Assembly (NCBI RefSeq): GCF_041734735.1
Contig: NC_134878.1
Span: forward strand, 43,464,252 to 43,528,251
From: Babylonia areolata
Taxonomy: Eukaryota > Mollusca > Gastropoda > Neogastropoda > Buccinidae
Length of the DNA: 64,000 bases
Reading direction: 5' to 3'
Under the pieces are notes generated by a model that was not told the origin of the DNA, did no database searches, and saw nothing but the letters and a program-made list of their open reading frames with translations. The translations under genes and the position numbers were made by a program. Shown piece by piece: positions 39,701-51,805 of this stretch. How positions within the stretch are numbered: position 1 is the stretch's first letter; each line of letters opens with the position of its first letter.

Positions 39701-42444
39701 TGCTGCACAAAATGCTATACACACAGTACTTTTTATTTAATCTTTGTTTGTCCCTGTTCTTTTTTCCCACCTCTTGTTCTCTGTATCTTGTATCTTTGTC
39801 TGTCTGTCTCTTTTATCTTTGTAACTGTATCTGTCTACCTATATATCATTTGATCTACCTACCTATCTATCTGTCTGTGTGTTGATAGTGGACTTTATTG
39901 TAATACCACTATGTGTTTGTGGGGGGGTGGGGGGGGGGGTGGATGTGCATGCATGTGTGTGTGGATGTGTGTGTGGGGGGGGGATATGTGCATGCATGCG
40001 TGTGTGTGTGGTGGGGGGGGGGGATGTGTGCATGCATGCGTGTGTGTGTGGGGGGGGGGGGAGGAGGAGTTGTGGGGGGGTGTATGGGCATGCATGCGTG
40101 TGTGTGCTGCTTCACATGTGGACCGTATCTGGCTGTGTATTTACCAGTCTGTCTTCCTACGTGCCTGTGTGTCAGTACCAGATGTAATTGTGCAATGACT
40201 GTGTGTACGTGCAGTTCCATGACACATGGAAGGACCTGATTCTGTGGCTGGTAGAGGCGGAGAAAGCCCTGGAGTCAGAAAAGCTCATCGCCAATGAACC
40301 AGACAAGATCAAGGCGCAGATTGCCAAACACAAGGTACAGGCAACTGCTGAAGAAACATACGGTGTCTTAGGTTTGAACCATTCTTTAGAAACATACGGT
40401 GTCTTAGGTTTGAACCATTCTTTATTCAGAAAACTTATGTACACTTAACCCATTCTACCCCACAGCTACATGCCTGCTACATCTCCCCTGGACCAGCACT
40501 TGCATGGGACCACTGCAGTAAAAAAAAAACAGGGTGGTTCACTAAAATAGCGAAAATCAATGGAAATTTGTTGTTTTAATCGGTGAAACAAAGCTTCATT
40601 TTCATACTTCCGGAATCAGTAAATGGTTTAGTTTAGAATGCCAACTGTACCCAGCAAGAATGAACGAAATTAGAATAGTGTGCTGGTACGAGAATATTTG
40701 TACCTGGTCCACAGAGGAAGTAATCATGGTACGAGTTATCTTGTACCTGGAATAGAATGAGTTAAACAGCAGAGCTACAACAAGCTAACAGCATATATCA
40801 TGCTTGAACTTGTGATCAGTTACTTTTGTTTGCTTTGGTTTTTGACAGCTGGTGAATGCTACACAAATGCAGAACGGTTGAAATAAATGTTTTCCAGTCG
40901 CATGTAAATGACTTATTGAAGTCACTGTTTCCTTCTTTGACAGCTGTGGTGGTGAATCTTTTTAAAGGCATTGCAGTAAATATAGACATGATCATTCTCA
41001 GACTCACTGCTCACAACATTTAACAAAAGAAAGTAAAGAAGTAAATAAGAACTGAGACAAAATTAGCTGTGTGCCTTTGTTGAACAATGCAGAGCAGTTT
41101 GATTCATTTTAGTGGAAGTGTATTTGAATATTGGGATTCAGTTTGGTAATTGTTTTTGTTATAGATATCTTTCATTTCAGCTGGACTTTTTTTGGTTGGT
41201 TGGGATTTTTTTAATTTTTATGATTATACAGTTGGACAAGTTTTGTTTACTTATGGATGTGTGTGTTTATGTGAAGTAGGTGACTGTTATTTGTGTGGGT
41301 GTGGATGGAAGTCGTATTTGTGTGTGTGTGTGTGTGCATGGAAGTCTGTTATTTGTGTGTGGGTGTAGATGGGAGACTGTTGTTTGTGTGTGGGTGTGGA
41401 TGGAAGACTGTTGTTTGTGTGTGGGTGTGTGTGCATGGAAGTCTGTTATTTGTGTGTGGGTGTGGATGGAAGACTGATGTTTGTGTGTGGATGTGGATGG
41501 AAGACTGCTGTTTGTGTGTGGGTGTGGATGGAAGACTGATGTTTGTGTGTGGGTGTGGATGGAAGGAATGACTGTTGTTTGTGGATGGTAGAGGGTTGAC
41601 AGGTTTGTGAGTGGAGGGTGGGTGAGGAGTGGTGAGTGGTTGCATATATTTAGTGCAGAAGAGAATGAGTGGGTATGCTAGTTTGTATATACACATTTGT
41701 TCGCTCTTTTTTTTTCTTTTTCTTTTTCTTTTTTTTTGGTAATGTAAATTTCCTCCAGGAAACTGACAAGCACACACATATATGCAGGCACATAGGACCC
41801 AGCCCCACAGTTGCTGAAGACTGTCACATTGCCCACTATTGCAGGAGTTCCAGCGACGGCTGGGGTCCAAGCAGCCAGTGTACGACGGAGTGAACAAGAC
41901 CGGACGCACGCTGAAGGAGCGTTGCCCTGGCGACGACATGCCCACCGTCCAGGCCATGCTGACAGAGCTGAAGACGCGCTGGAACTCGGTCTGCAGCAAG
42001 TCTGTGGACAGGTCAGCTGCGCACATGGCTTGTTCTGGTTGTGTGCTGTGTTGGGCATGTGTTTACTACCTTGAACGAGTGTTTGCGGAGTAAAAAACGG
42101 TCATACATGTAGACAATCAAATGTGCAACAAAGAAAGAAAGAAAGAAAATGCCACACCATGTACCATTGTAACCAAAGAACCAAGAATAATTTTTAAAAC
42201 AAAAGAAAAAGACAGTAATAATAATAAGAAGCAAAATGAAATAAAGTAGATGGGGCATGAGTCAATAAATGAATGAGTTACGCTAGAGTCAGCAATTACA
42301 GTTGACCCCACAACCATCCACATCAATCATTAAATGATAATGATAAGAAAAAGAAAAACACGCATGCACACACACACCCACGCACACGCACACGCACGTG
42401 CATGCACACATGCACGTGCACGCACGCGCACATGAACGCACGCA

Positions 42445-42476
<32 letters not shown>

Positions 42477-45400
42477 CACACACACAAAAAGCCATCATCA
42501 CACCAAAGTCCGGTGGATGAATGGGTGTTCTTGTTGGAACGTGGGAGCATGTGTTGTTCTGTGCGGGTAATGCATTTGTGGCCTTTTTGGTCAGCAAAGG
42601 TGTCAGCAGTTTCTCTTTCAGAGATACTATAAGTATTCTTGCATCATCTATGACCCTTCTATTGATTTTCCGTCCTGTATCATTTTGTCAGATATGTCTT
42701 CAGCGATTATGCTTCATGTGGTGGAGCGGTGTTGTCATTACATGATATGACTGGTTAAATTGTTGGTATGTTCTTTCCACTATGGAGGTTTCTGTAATCG
42801 TGAAGAAATTGCACCAGGAAATTGGGATTTTTTTGTTGGTATGTCCTCCGTGTGGTAGGGGTTTTGAACTTGCATGGTTTCTGTCTTAAGTTTTGGAGAA
42901 ATTGTTATATTTTTTAAATAACTGTGAAAAAAAAGATAATAATACAGAGATAGGGGGGGGAAAAACCTTAAGTGGAAATTGGTATTTTTTCATTGACAAG
43001 TTCAAGATATCTAAATTTCCATGTATAAAAATTCAGCAGAAACTAACACTGACTGTACTGTGGTGACTGTGGAGCAGACAGCTAACACTGTACTATGGTG
43101 ACTGTGGAGCAGACAGCTAACACTGACTGTACTATGGTGACTGTGGAGCAGACAGCTAACACTGACTGTACTATGGTGACTGTGGAGCAGACAGCTAACA
43201 CTGTACTGTGGTGACTGTGGAGCAGACAGCTAACACTGTACTGTGGTGACTGTGGAGCAGACAGCTAACACTGTACTGTGGTGACTGTGGAGCAGACAGC
43301 TAACACTGTACTATGGTGACTGTGGAGCAGACAGCTAACACTGACTGTACTATGGTGACTGTGGAGCAGACAGCTAACACTGTACTGTGGTGACTGTGGA
43401 GCAGACAGCTAACACTGACTGTACTGTGGTGACTGTGGAGCAGACAGCTAACACTGACTGTACTGTGGTGACTGTGGAGCAGACAGCTAACACTGTACTG
43501 TGGTGACTGTGGAGCAGACAGCTAACACTGTACTGTGGTGACTGTGGAGCAGACAGCTAACACTGACTGTACTGTGGTGACTGTGGAGCAGACAGCTAAC
43601 ACTGACTGTACTGTGGTGACAGTGGAGCAGACAGCTAACACTGTACTGTGGTGACTGTGGAGCAGACAGCTAACACTGACTGTACTGTGGTGACTGTGGA
43701 GCAGACAGCTAACACTGACTGTACTGTGGTGACAGTGGAGCAGACAGCTAACACTGACTGTACTGTGGTGACTGTGGAGCAGACAGCTAACACTGACTGT
43801 ACTGTGGTGACTGTGGAGCAGACAGCTAACACTGTACTGTGGTGACTGTGGAGCAGACAGCTAACACTGTACTGTGGTGACTGTGGAGCAGACAGCTAAC
43901 ACTGTACTGTGGTGACTGTGGAGCAGACAGCGAAAGCTGGAGGAGGGCCTGCTGCTGTCCGGTCAGTTCAACGAGGCACTGGACGCTCTGCTGGACTGGC
44001 TGGCCAAGGTGGAGCCGGCCCTGGCTGAGGACAGCCCTGTGCACGGCGACCTGGACACCGTGTCCTCCTTCCTCGACACTCACAAGGTCACCTGGCCTGT
44101 CTGGCCTTACACACCTCACCTCACCTCTTTCATGTCTGCCCTTATGTGAATCCTGCCTTAGTTCAACAGGATTCCTCCCCACTCCCTTGCCTCTTTCCTA
44201 GTCTGCTCATAAAGCCTGCCTTTTTCGCATCTGCCCTTACAGTTTACATCTTATATGTCTGCCCCATAAAGCCTACCTCAGTTCAACATGATTCTCCTCC
44301 CCCACCCCAACCCCAACCCCAACCCCCATTCCTTGCCTCTTTCCAAGTCTTTCCATGTCTGGCCTTATAACCTACATCTTTCACATCTGCCCTCAAAATT
44401 AAGAAAAAGTTGGAGGGTTTTTTGTTTTGTTCTTTTCCTAATATTAACTTTATATTGTTTAAGTGAATGAACAAAAAGTAAGTGTGAAAAACAAAACCCA
44501 GAATATGAAACCTCCCTCAGTTCAGTTTGATCAAACTCATTCTTTTCACACTGATGATGATTCTTTTCTTTTCTGAAATGGAAGCGCCATTTCTGTGTTC
44601 CTGGATTCAGTTGGCCACCTCTCTTTCTCTGGTCTCTGAACCTTGCACTTGGAACAAGACACCCCTCTCACTTCTTCAGATTTCTACACTCGGCTCTTCC
44701 AAGTCTGGCCCTGAAACCTGCCTCTTTCCAAAACAGCCCCTGCTACCCCCACTCTTTTCCTGATGTATAGTCTCTCCAACTTTCAGTTTACATGTATTTA
44801 TGTTTCTTTTCTTTCTGCTTAGAGTTACGCATTCATGTGAATGACTGGTGTGAACGTGTTATGTGTCTGTGTACAAGAATCAGTGTGGTAGTTTCTACTG
44901 TGTATTTTTTCACTGTTTTTTTTTTAATGGAAACTGATTATGTATTTTTGAGATTCTGATTATGTATTTTTGTGACTTTTATCACAAAAGAGTTCCAGTT
45001 GGATCTGGTCGAGGAGGAATGAAAGTAAACTTCATAAAGATTAAATTTCCTTACTCAAACTAGGCGTACAATGGCTCAGTGGTTAAAACATCTGTCAGAA
45101 AAGGTGACTCAGTCCTGAAGTGGCGACCACCCTGGAGGTGCAGGTTCGAACCTGCTGAGGGCCAGGAAAACAGAAAAAAGAAAAGGCGGCAATACAAGGG
45201 CATCCAGGAGTCATGACCTGGGTGCAGCCCGGCCCCCTTAAAGTGTAAGGAGTTCAGGGCCGAAACACTTGACTGAGGGGGGCTTCTTCTCTGAAGACTT
45301 TGTACTGTCCAGCTGTCCCTAGAGTTTCTTATCACTATCACCTTTATGTGGAATTTGAGTACATGATTTTCTTATCTTGACAAATATAACCTTCATTGCA

Positions 45401-47099
45401 AGGAGGGGGGTGGGGGGATGAGAATCAGTGCAGTATAAATAAATACTGTTGTTATTTTTTTATTCTGCAGGCATTCCAGCAGGAGCTGGGGGCGCGTGCC
45501 ACCACAGTGGCTTTCGTGCAGAAGTCGGCCAAGGAGATCATCAGCAAGGCGGAAGGGGACACCTCCAACCTCCAGTCAGACCTGATAGAACTCAACTCGG
45601 CCTGGGACCGTGTGTGTAAACTGAGTGTCAGCAAGCAGGAGCGATTGGAGCAGGCTCACAGGCTGGTCAGTATTTTTTTTTTTTTTTTCCACAATATATT
45701 CCCTTGAAACCACCCAAAAACGGAGTATGGCTGCCTACATGGCGGGGTAAAAACAGTCATACACGTAAAAGCCCACTTATGCACATATGAGTGAATGTGG
45801 GAGTTGCACCCCACAAGAAGAAGAATTCCCATGAAAAAAGACTTTCACATACATAAAGGAAAACCAGAACTCGCAGGGAAATTACAATTCTTTATGGAAA
45901 TTAACATGTGTCTCTGGAAATAAACATACGTAAAGATAGGTTGGTCAGTATTGAGTGTATCGCAGCAGGTGAAGTTCGAATGTAAATTTGTCTATCTTTC
46001 CAGCGTGGCAAAGGTTATTTTCTTTGTTGTTTTGGAGGTAATGATTCTGAATAACCACATGCAGGTAATTATATGCATTTAATGGACTTTTGAAAAAAAT
46101 TGTGTTCATGTGATTTGATCGTGTTTGGACTACACTTGACCATTTCAGTTATGATGTTTATTTTGTTTATAAAGCTGACTATTTTGAAACATTTACAGTC
46201 AAATACAAGAATTAACTTTTGCTGTCATGGTTTCTTTTATGTGCACAAATGCATGCTGCATACAAGACCTCAGTTTATCATCTGATCAACTATTACCCAG
46301 ACGTCCACTAAAGGTCTAGTGGAGGGTGGATGGGAGTGGGGAAAGTAAAAATCGTGGTTGTTTCACGGGACTGAAACCTGTGGACACTGACTTGCTAGTT
46401 GGGCACATTACCACTTGGCCACCTCTCCACATGTATTTGTAACACAGCTTACAGCTCTTATGGGATTGAACTCTGAATTACTATCTCCATTATTATTTCA
46501 TCATGATTATTGTCCTGACTTGTGTCTACATCTGTTATGTTCACAAAGTGTTATGTTCATAATCAGTACTATACGTAATAAGAAAGCACAGCACACGTTT
46601 TTGATAAAATGTGTAACCCTAAAGTGAGATGCATGGCAGCTCATCTGTTGATGTGCATTACTGGTCTTTCATGTTTATTTGCATGCTCAAGACACAAAGA
46701 CTGTTGGGAAGGGAATGATAAATTATGGGCTAGCTTTGAAATGGACTACTGTTGTTAACTGATGGACACAACACGGACAGGCGGAGGAGTTCCACAAGAA
46801 GGCCCACCAGTTGCTGGACTGGCTGTCTGACGCTGAGCGACAGCTGCGCTACAAGGGGCCCATCCCGGACGAGGAGGCCCTGATTCAGCAACAGATGGAG
46901 GAACACAAGGTGAGTGGGGCTGCTGTCTTGTCGTCTTGTCCTCATGTTGTCTTGTGTCATTACACGTCCTGATTGTCTTGTTTCTCTTGGTGTGCTGTGT
47001 CTACCTCCTTCATCATTTTGGGCGGTTTTTCTTCTTTTTTTTTTTCTTTTTTTTGTTGTAGTTGTTAGATTTTGTCTTTACATATTTCTCTTTCCTCAG

Positions 47100-47143
<44 letters not shown>

Positions 47144-50100
47144 CAACATTGTAATGGGTCAGAAGGCCTTCTACAATAAAACATTTCTGAGTTCTTTCCT
47201 CAGCCCTCTAAGTCATGGTTGAGAGAGTGGGAATGTAACTTGGGTAAGACTCGCACTGCAATAAGATTTTAATCCCGATAGTTTGGGCAGCAGTTACTTC
47301 CTCTGCTGTTCTCATGGTCATAGTTGGACACGTCTGAATATCATACATTTTTCTCTCACTCCTGTCAGTCAGAAGGTTAGTGTGGACAGGGCAGACAGGG
47401 CTGTCCAAGTTTGCAGAGACCCTTGCCCAGTGTTCCAAGGCAAAGAGGCTGAGGAGAAAGGTCCAGAGCCAGGCAGACAGTGTTAGACTTCACCTTTTGC
47501 ACAGTGTGGGGTGGATGGTCATTCCCCATTCCAGTTAATAAGAATCATAATAATGATGATAATACAGTGCTGAATCTTGTACAGAGACAAATCAAAGCAC
47601 TTTCACACCAGTCAGTCACACACATGCATATCACGACTGAAAAAACAACAACTGAAAAACAGCAAAGGGGCAGGGGAGGGAGGCTATCTTTGGAAGAGGT
47701 GGGTTTTAAGGCCAGACTTGAAAGAGCTGAGTGCGGAGACCTGACAAAGGGAAGGGGGGAGCTCATTCCAAATGCTACAAGGTCCAGAGACAGAGAAACA
47801 GTGTGGCTGACAGTGGAGCATTTGAATCTGGGTATGCACAGACAGAGTCGATCCAGTGTTCAGCCACACGTGATGCAGTATCAGTCACCACTCAGTCCAC
47901 AGTTCCAGTTTTCCAGAGTCTGACAGTCCTGTCCCATTAATACCAAGAAAGTAGCGTTTGAATTTCATTCAGCCTGTTGAATTAATACAGATGAGTCACT
48001 TTTACAACTGTCAGATTAACACCACTGGAAAAAAAAGAAGCTATTTCTCCAGCATTCAGTGTTATCGATAATTCATTTTAGTGTCATTCGTTTCTTGTTT
48101 ATATATATAAACTTACACTTCAGACACTTCTCCCAGACTTTGCGTAAAGTTCTGTGAAGGAGATGATTGCGTTGCAGACGTTTGAGGAGTCCCTGCTGAG
48201 GCAGGAAGCCAACCTGCGAGAGACGCTGAACATCGGACAGGACATCATGAAGCGGTGCCACCCTGACGCCGTGCCCGTCATGAAGCAGTGGCTGTCTGTC
48301 CTGAGGGCCCGCTGGGAAGAGGTGAGTGCTGATGGCAGGGTGCTGCTGCTGCTGCTTTTTGCTGTTCTGTGTGTGTGTGTGTTGGTAGTGGTGAATACAC
48401 GTTTCAGCTGTGTGTCACATTACCACATTTATTCCGGTAAGTGTCTGTGTGTTTAGTATCACAGGATGCTTTTCTATGGAATGTAATTACAGACTTTGTT
48501 CAGTTTGATCTTTAACCTTTTTTTTTTTCAGGTCATAGGGAACAAGGCTCACAGCTCAAGTCAGTACACTTTTAACCAGAAACCAGATGTGGAGAGAATA
48601 AGAACTGTTTTACACCATACCCCACTACTACCAGCTGTGAATTTTATATCAAGGAAATGAATTTGTTTTTATTTATAATGTTTTCTTAGTTACAAAAAAC
48701 ACGTAAGATAGAGTTTGAAATGTGTAGTTTAGGGTTTTTCTGTAGTTTAGTTTCACAGAAGAGCAACTTAACCAGTCATTTGATCACTTTACAGCACTTT
48801 GATTCCAGCACATACAGCATTTCTATTGCAAGTCACTGTGCGCTGCCAGGGCTGTTGAAAACAGATACTAAAACACACTCAGGTAACACTACTAAAACAC
48901 ACTCAGGTAACACTACTAAAACACACTCAGGTAACAATACTAAAACACACTCAGGTAACACTACTAAAACACACTCAGGTAACAATACTAAAACACACTT
49001 GGGTACAATACTAAAACACACTCGCGTAACAATACTAAAACACAGGTAACAATACTAAAACACACTTGGGTACAATACTAAAACACACTCAGGTAACAAT
49101 ACCAAAACACACTTGGGTACAATACTAAAACACACTCACGTAACAATACTAAAACACACTTAGGTAACAAAACAGATGCTAAAACACACTCGGGTAACAA
49201 TACTAAAACACACTTGCGTAACAATACTAAAACACACTTGGGTAACAATACTGAAACACACTCGGGTAACAAATACTAAAACACACTCATGTAACAAAAC
49301 AGATACTAAAACACACTCAGGTGACAAAACAGATACTAAATCACACTTGGGTACTAAAACACACTCAGGTAACAAAACAGATACTAAAACACACTCAGGT
49401 AACAATACTAAAACACACTCTGGTAACAATACTAAAACACACTCCGGTAACAATACTAAAACACACTCCGGTAACAAAACAGATACTAAAACACACTCGG
49501 GGTAACAATACTAAAACACGTAACAAAGCAGATTCTAAAACACACTCGGGGTAACACATGACCTGTAAAAAAAACAAAAAAAAAACCAACCACCACCACC
49601 ACTGTTCCCTTTCAGCTGACGGGGCTGGGGCGGCAGAGGAACCAGCGCCTGGTGAGTGGCCTGGCCGACCTGCGACACAACAACCACCTCTTGGAGGAGC
49701 TGCTGGCCTGGCTCAACGGGGCAGAGGTCACGCTGACCGACCTCCAGGGGCAGGTCATCCCCGAGGACATGGCCGTCATTCAGCAACTGCTGAAGGAACA
49801 TCAGGTCGGTGGAGGGATTTGTCTTGTCTTCGGTGCTGTGTGGGTGATGGTGCGGGTGTGTGGGTGTGTTTTTGTGTGTATAAGTGTGTGGTTGTGTGTG
49901 TGTGTGTAGGTGTGTTTTTGTGTGGACTCACCATCAGCCTCAGCAAGACCGAGTCCATGTACCAACCAGCTAGCTCACAGAATGCCAGTGCCTCCCCCCA
50001 ACCTGCAATCAAGATCAGTGACACAGAGATCAAGTCAGTCGACAAGTTTTGCTACCTGGGCAGCACCCTATGCAGCAACGGAGCCCTTGATGCAGAAGTG

Positions 50101-51774
50101 ACACTGCACATCGCCAAGGCCAGCTCCGCCTTTGGCAGACTCAACAGTAGGCTGTGGAACAACAAAGGCATCAGGCTCAGCACCAAGATGAAAACCTACA
50201 GAGCTGTTGTGATGACCACCTTGTTGTACTGCTGTGAAACATGGACGACATATCGCAGTCACATTCAACAACTTGAGCAGTTTCACCAGAGATGCATATG
50301 AAAGATCCTCGGCATAAAGTGGAAAGACAGGGTCTCCAACCTCCAGGTCCTAGAGAGGAGCGGCCTGCCAAGCATCGAAAGCCTGCTGATCCAGTGCCAG
50401 CTATGCTGTACAGGACACGTTGTCCACATGGCAGACAACAGGATCCCGAAGATGCTACTGTATGGCCAGCTGAAGGAAGGCCACCATGAACTTGGAAGAT
50501 CCTGCAAGCGCTTCAAGGACACCTTGAAGACAAATCTCAAAGCCTGTGACATAGACATCGCTTCCTGGGAAACTGATGCCCTCGACCGCTCTCGCTGGAG
50601 GATGCTGTGCTCTAGTGGCATAAAGACGTTTGAAAACAAGAGAATGCTGGCCATAAAGGAGAAGCGTGAGTGAAGGAAGCAGGGCTCAACTTCTGGAGAC
50701 GTTTTCCCTTGCAACACCTGTGGGAAGTGCTGTACATCCAGAATCGGCCTCTTCTCCCATATGAGGATACACACCGACAGATAAGCCTGCCTGCCTACTC
50801 ATCCGTCGGACCAACGGGAGACTCCATCAAAGACTCCATCATCAGTGTGTGTGTGTGTGTGTGTGTAGGTGTGTTTTTGTGTGTATAAGTGTTTGTGTGT
50901 GTATATGTGTGCATGTGTAGGTGTTTTTTTGTGTGTATAAGTGTGTGTGGTGGGTGTGTTTTTGTGTGTATAAGTGTGTGTGTGTGTATGTGTGTGCATG
51001 TGTAGGTGTGTTTTTGTGTGTATAAGTGTGTGTGAATATGTGTGCATGTGTAGGTGTGTTTTTGTGTGTACAAGTGTGTGATGTGTGTGTGTGTTTGCAT
51101 GTATATTAGTGTGGGTGTGTTTGTGTGGGTGTGCTTGTTTGTATTTGCATGTGTTGGTGTGTTTGTCTGTGTGCTTGTCTGTTTGTCTTTGCATATTTGG
51201 GTTGTGTATGGGGGTGTGTTTGCCTGTGTTGTGTGGTGTTTGAAAGTATGTGTTTGGATGTGATTAGAATATTAGAAGTGAATATGTGTATCTTTTAAAG
51301 AAATCTGCTCATAAAGTTGAAATAAATGCAGTTTAGTTGACAGAAATGCAGTATGTTCATGCAGGGTAGAAATAAGCTGAAATGGGAAAGTAGAGAAAAG
51401 TAGAAGTAGGTTAATGCAATAAACTAAGCACATATGGATTTTTGAGCATGTGTGAGTGTATGTGTGTGTGTGTGTACTAACATATGTGTGTACTAGTGTA
51501 TCAGTACCTTTCATTTGCCATGTCTGTGTATTATCTGGAAGGTGGTGTAACAGAATCAGTTAGGCAATGGAGTTGTGATCCAGTGTTCAGCGGTGAATCA
51601 AGGCCGCATTATAACACGCTGCTGTATCCTTGGGAAGGGCACTTTACTTCCATGTACCTCATTCCACATAGGTGTATTTGTATTTGTATTTCTTTTTATC
51701 ACAGCAGATTTCTCTGTGTGAAATTTGGGCTGCTCTCCATAGGGAGAGTGCGTCGCTACACTACAGCACCGCCC

Positions 51775-51805
<31 letters not shown>

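Noticed and set aside
41280-41580. Cys/Val-rich open frame on the + strand
   Set aside because: Translation of a 32-base TG-rich minisatellite.
43045-43926. CRISPR-like regular repeats (also 48870-49556 and 20105-20372)
   Set aside because: Units are head to tail with no unique spacers; eukaryotic minisatellites.
49176-49505. 109-codon Lys/Thr/His-rich open frames on both strands
   Set aside because: Translation of the ACTAAAACACACTCAGGTAA array.
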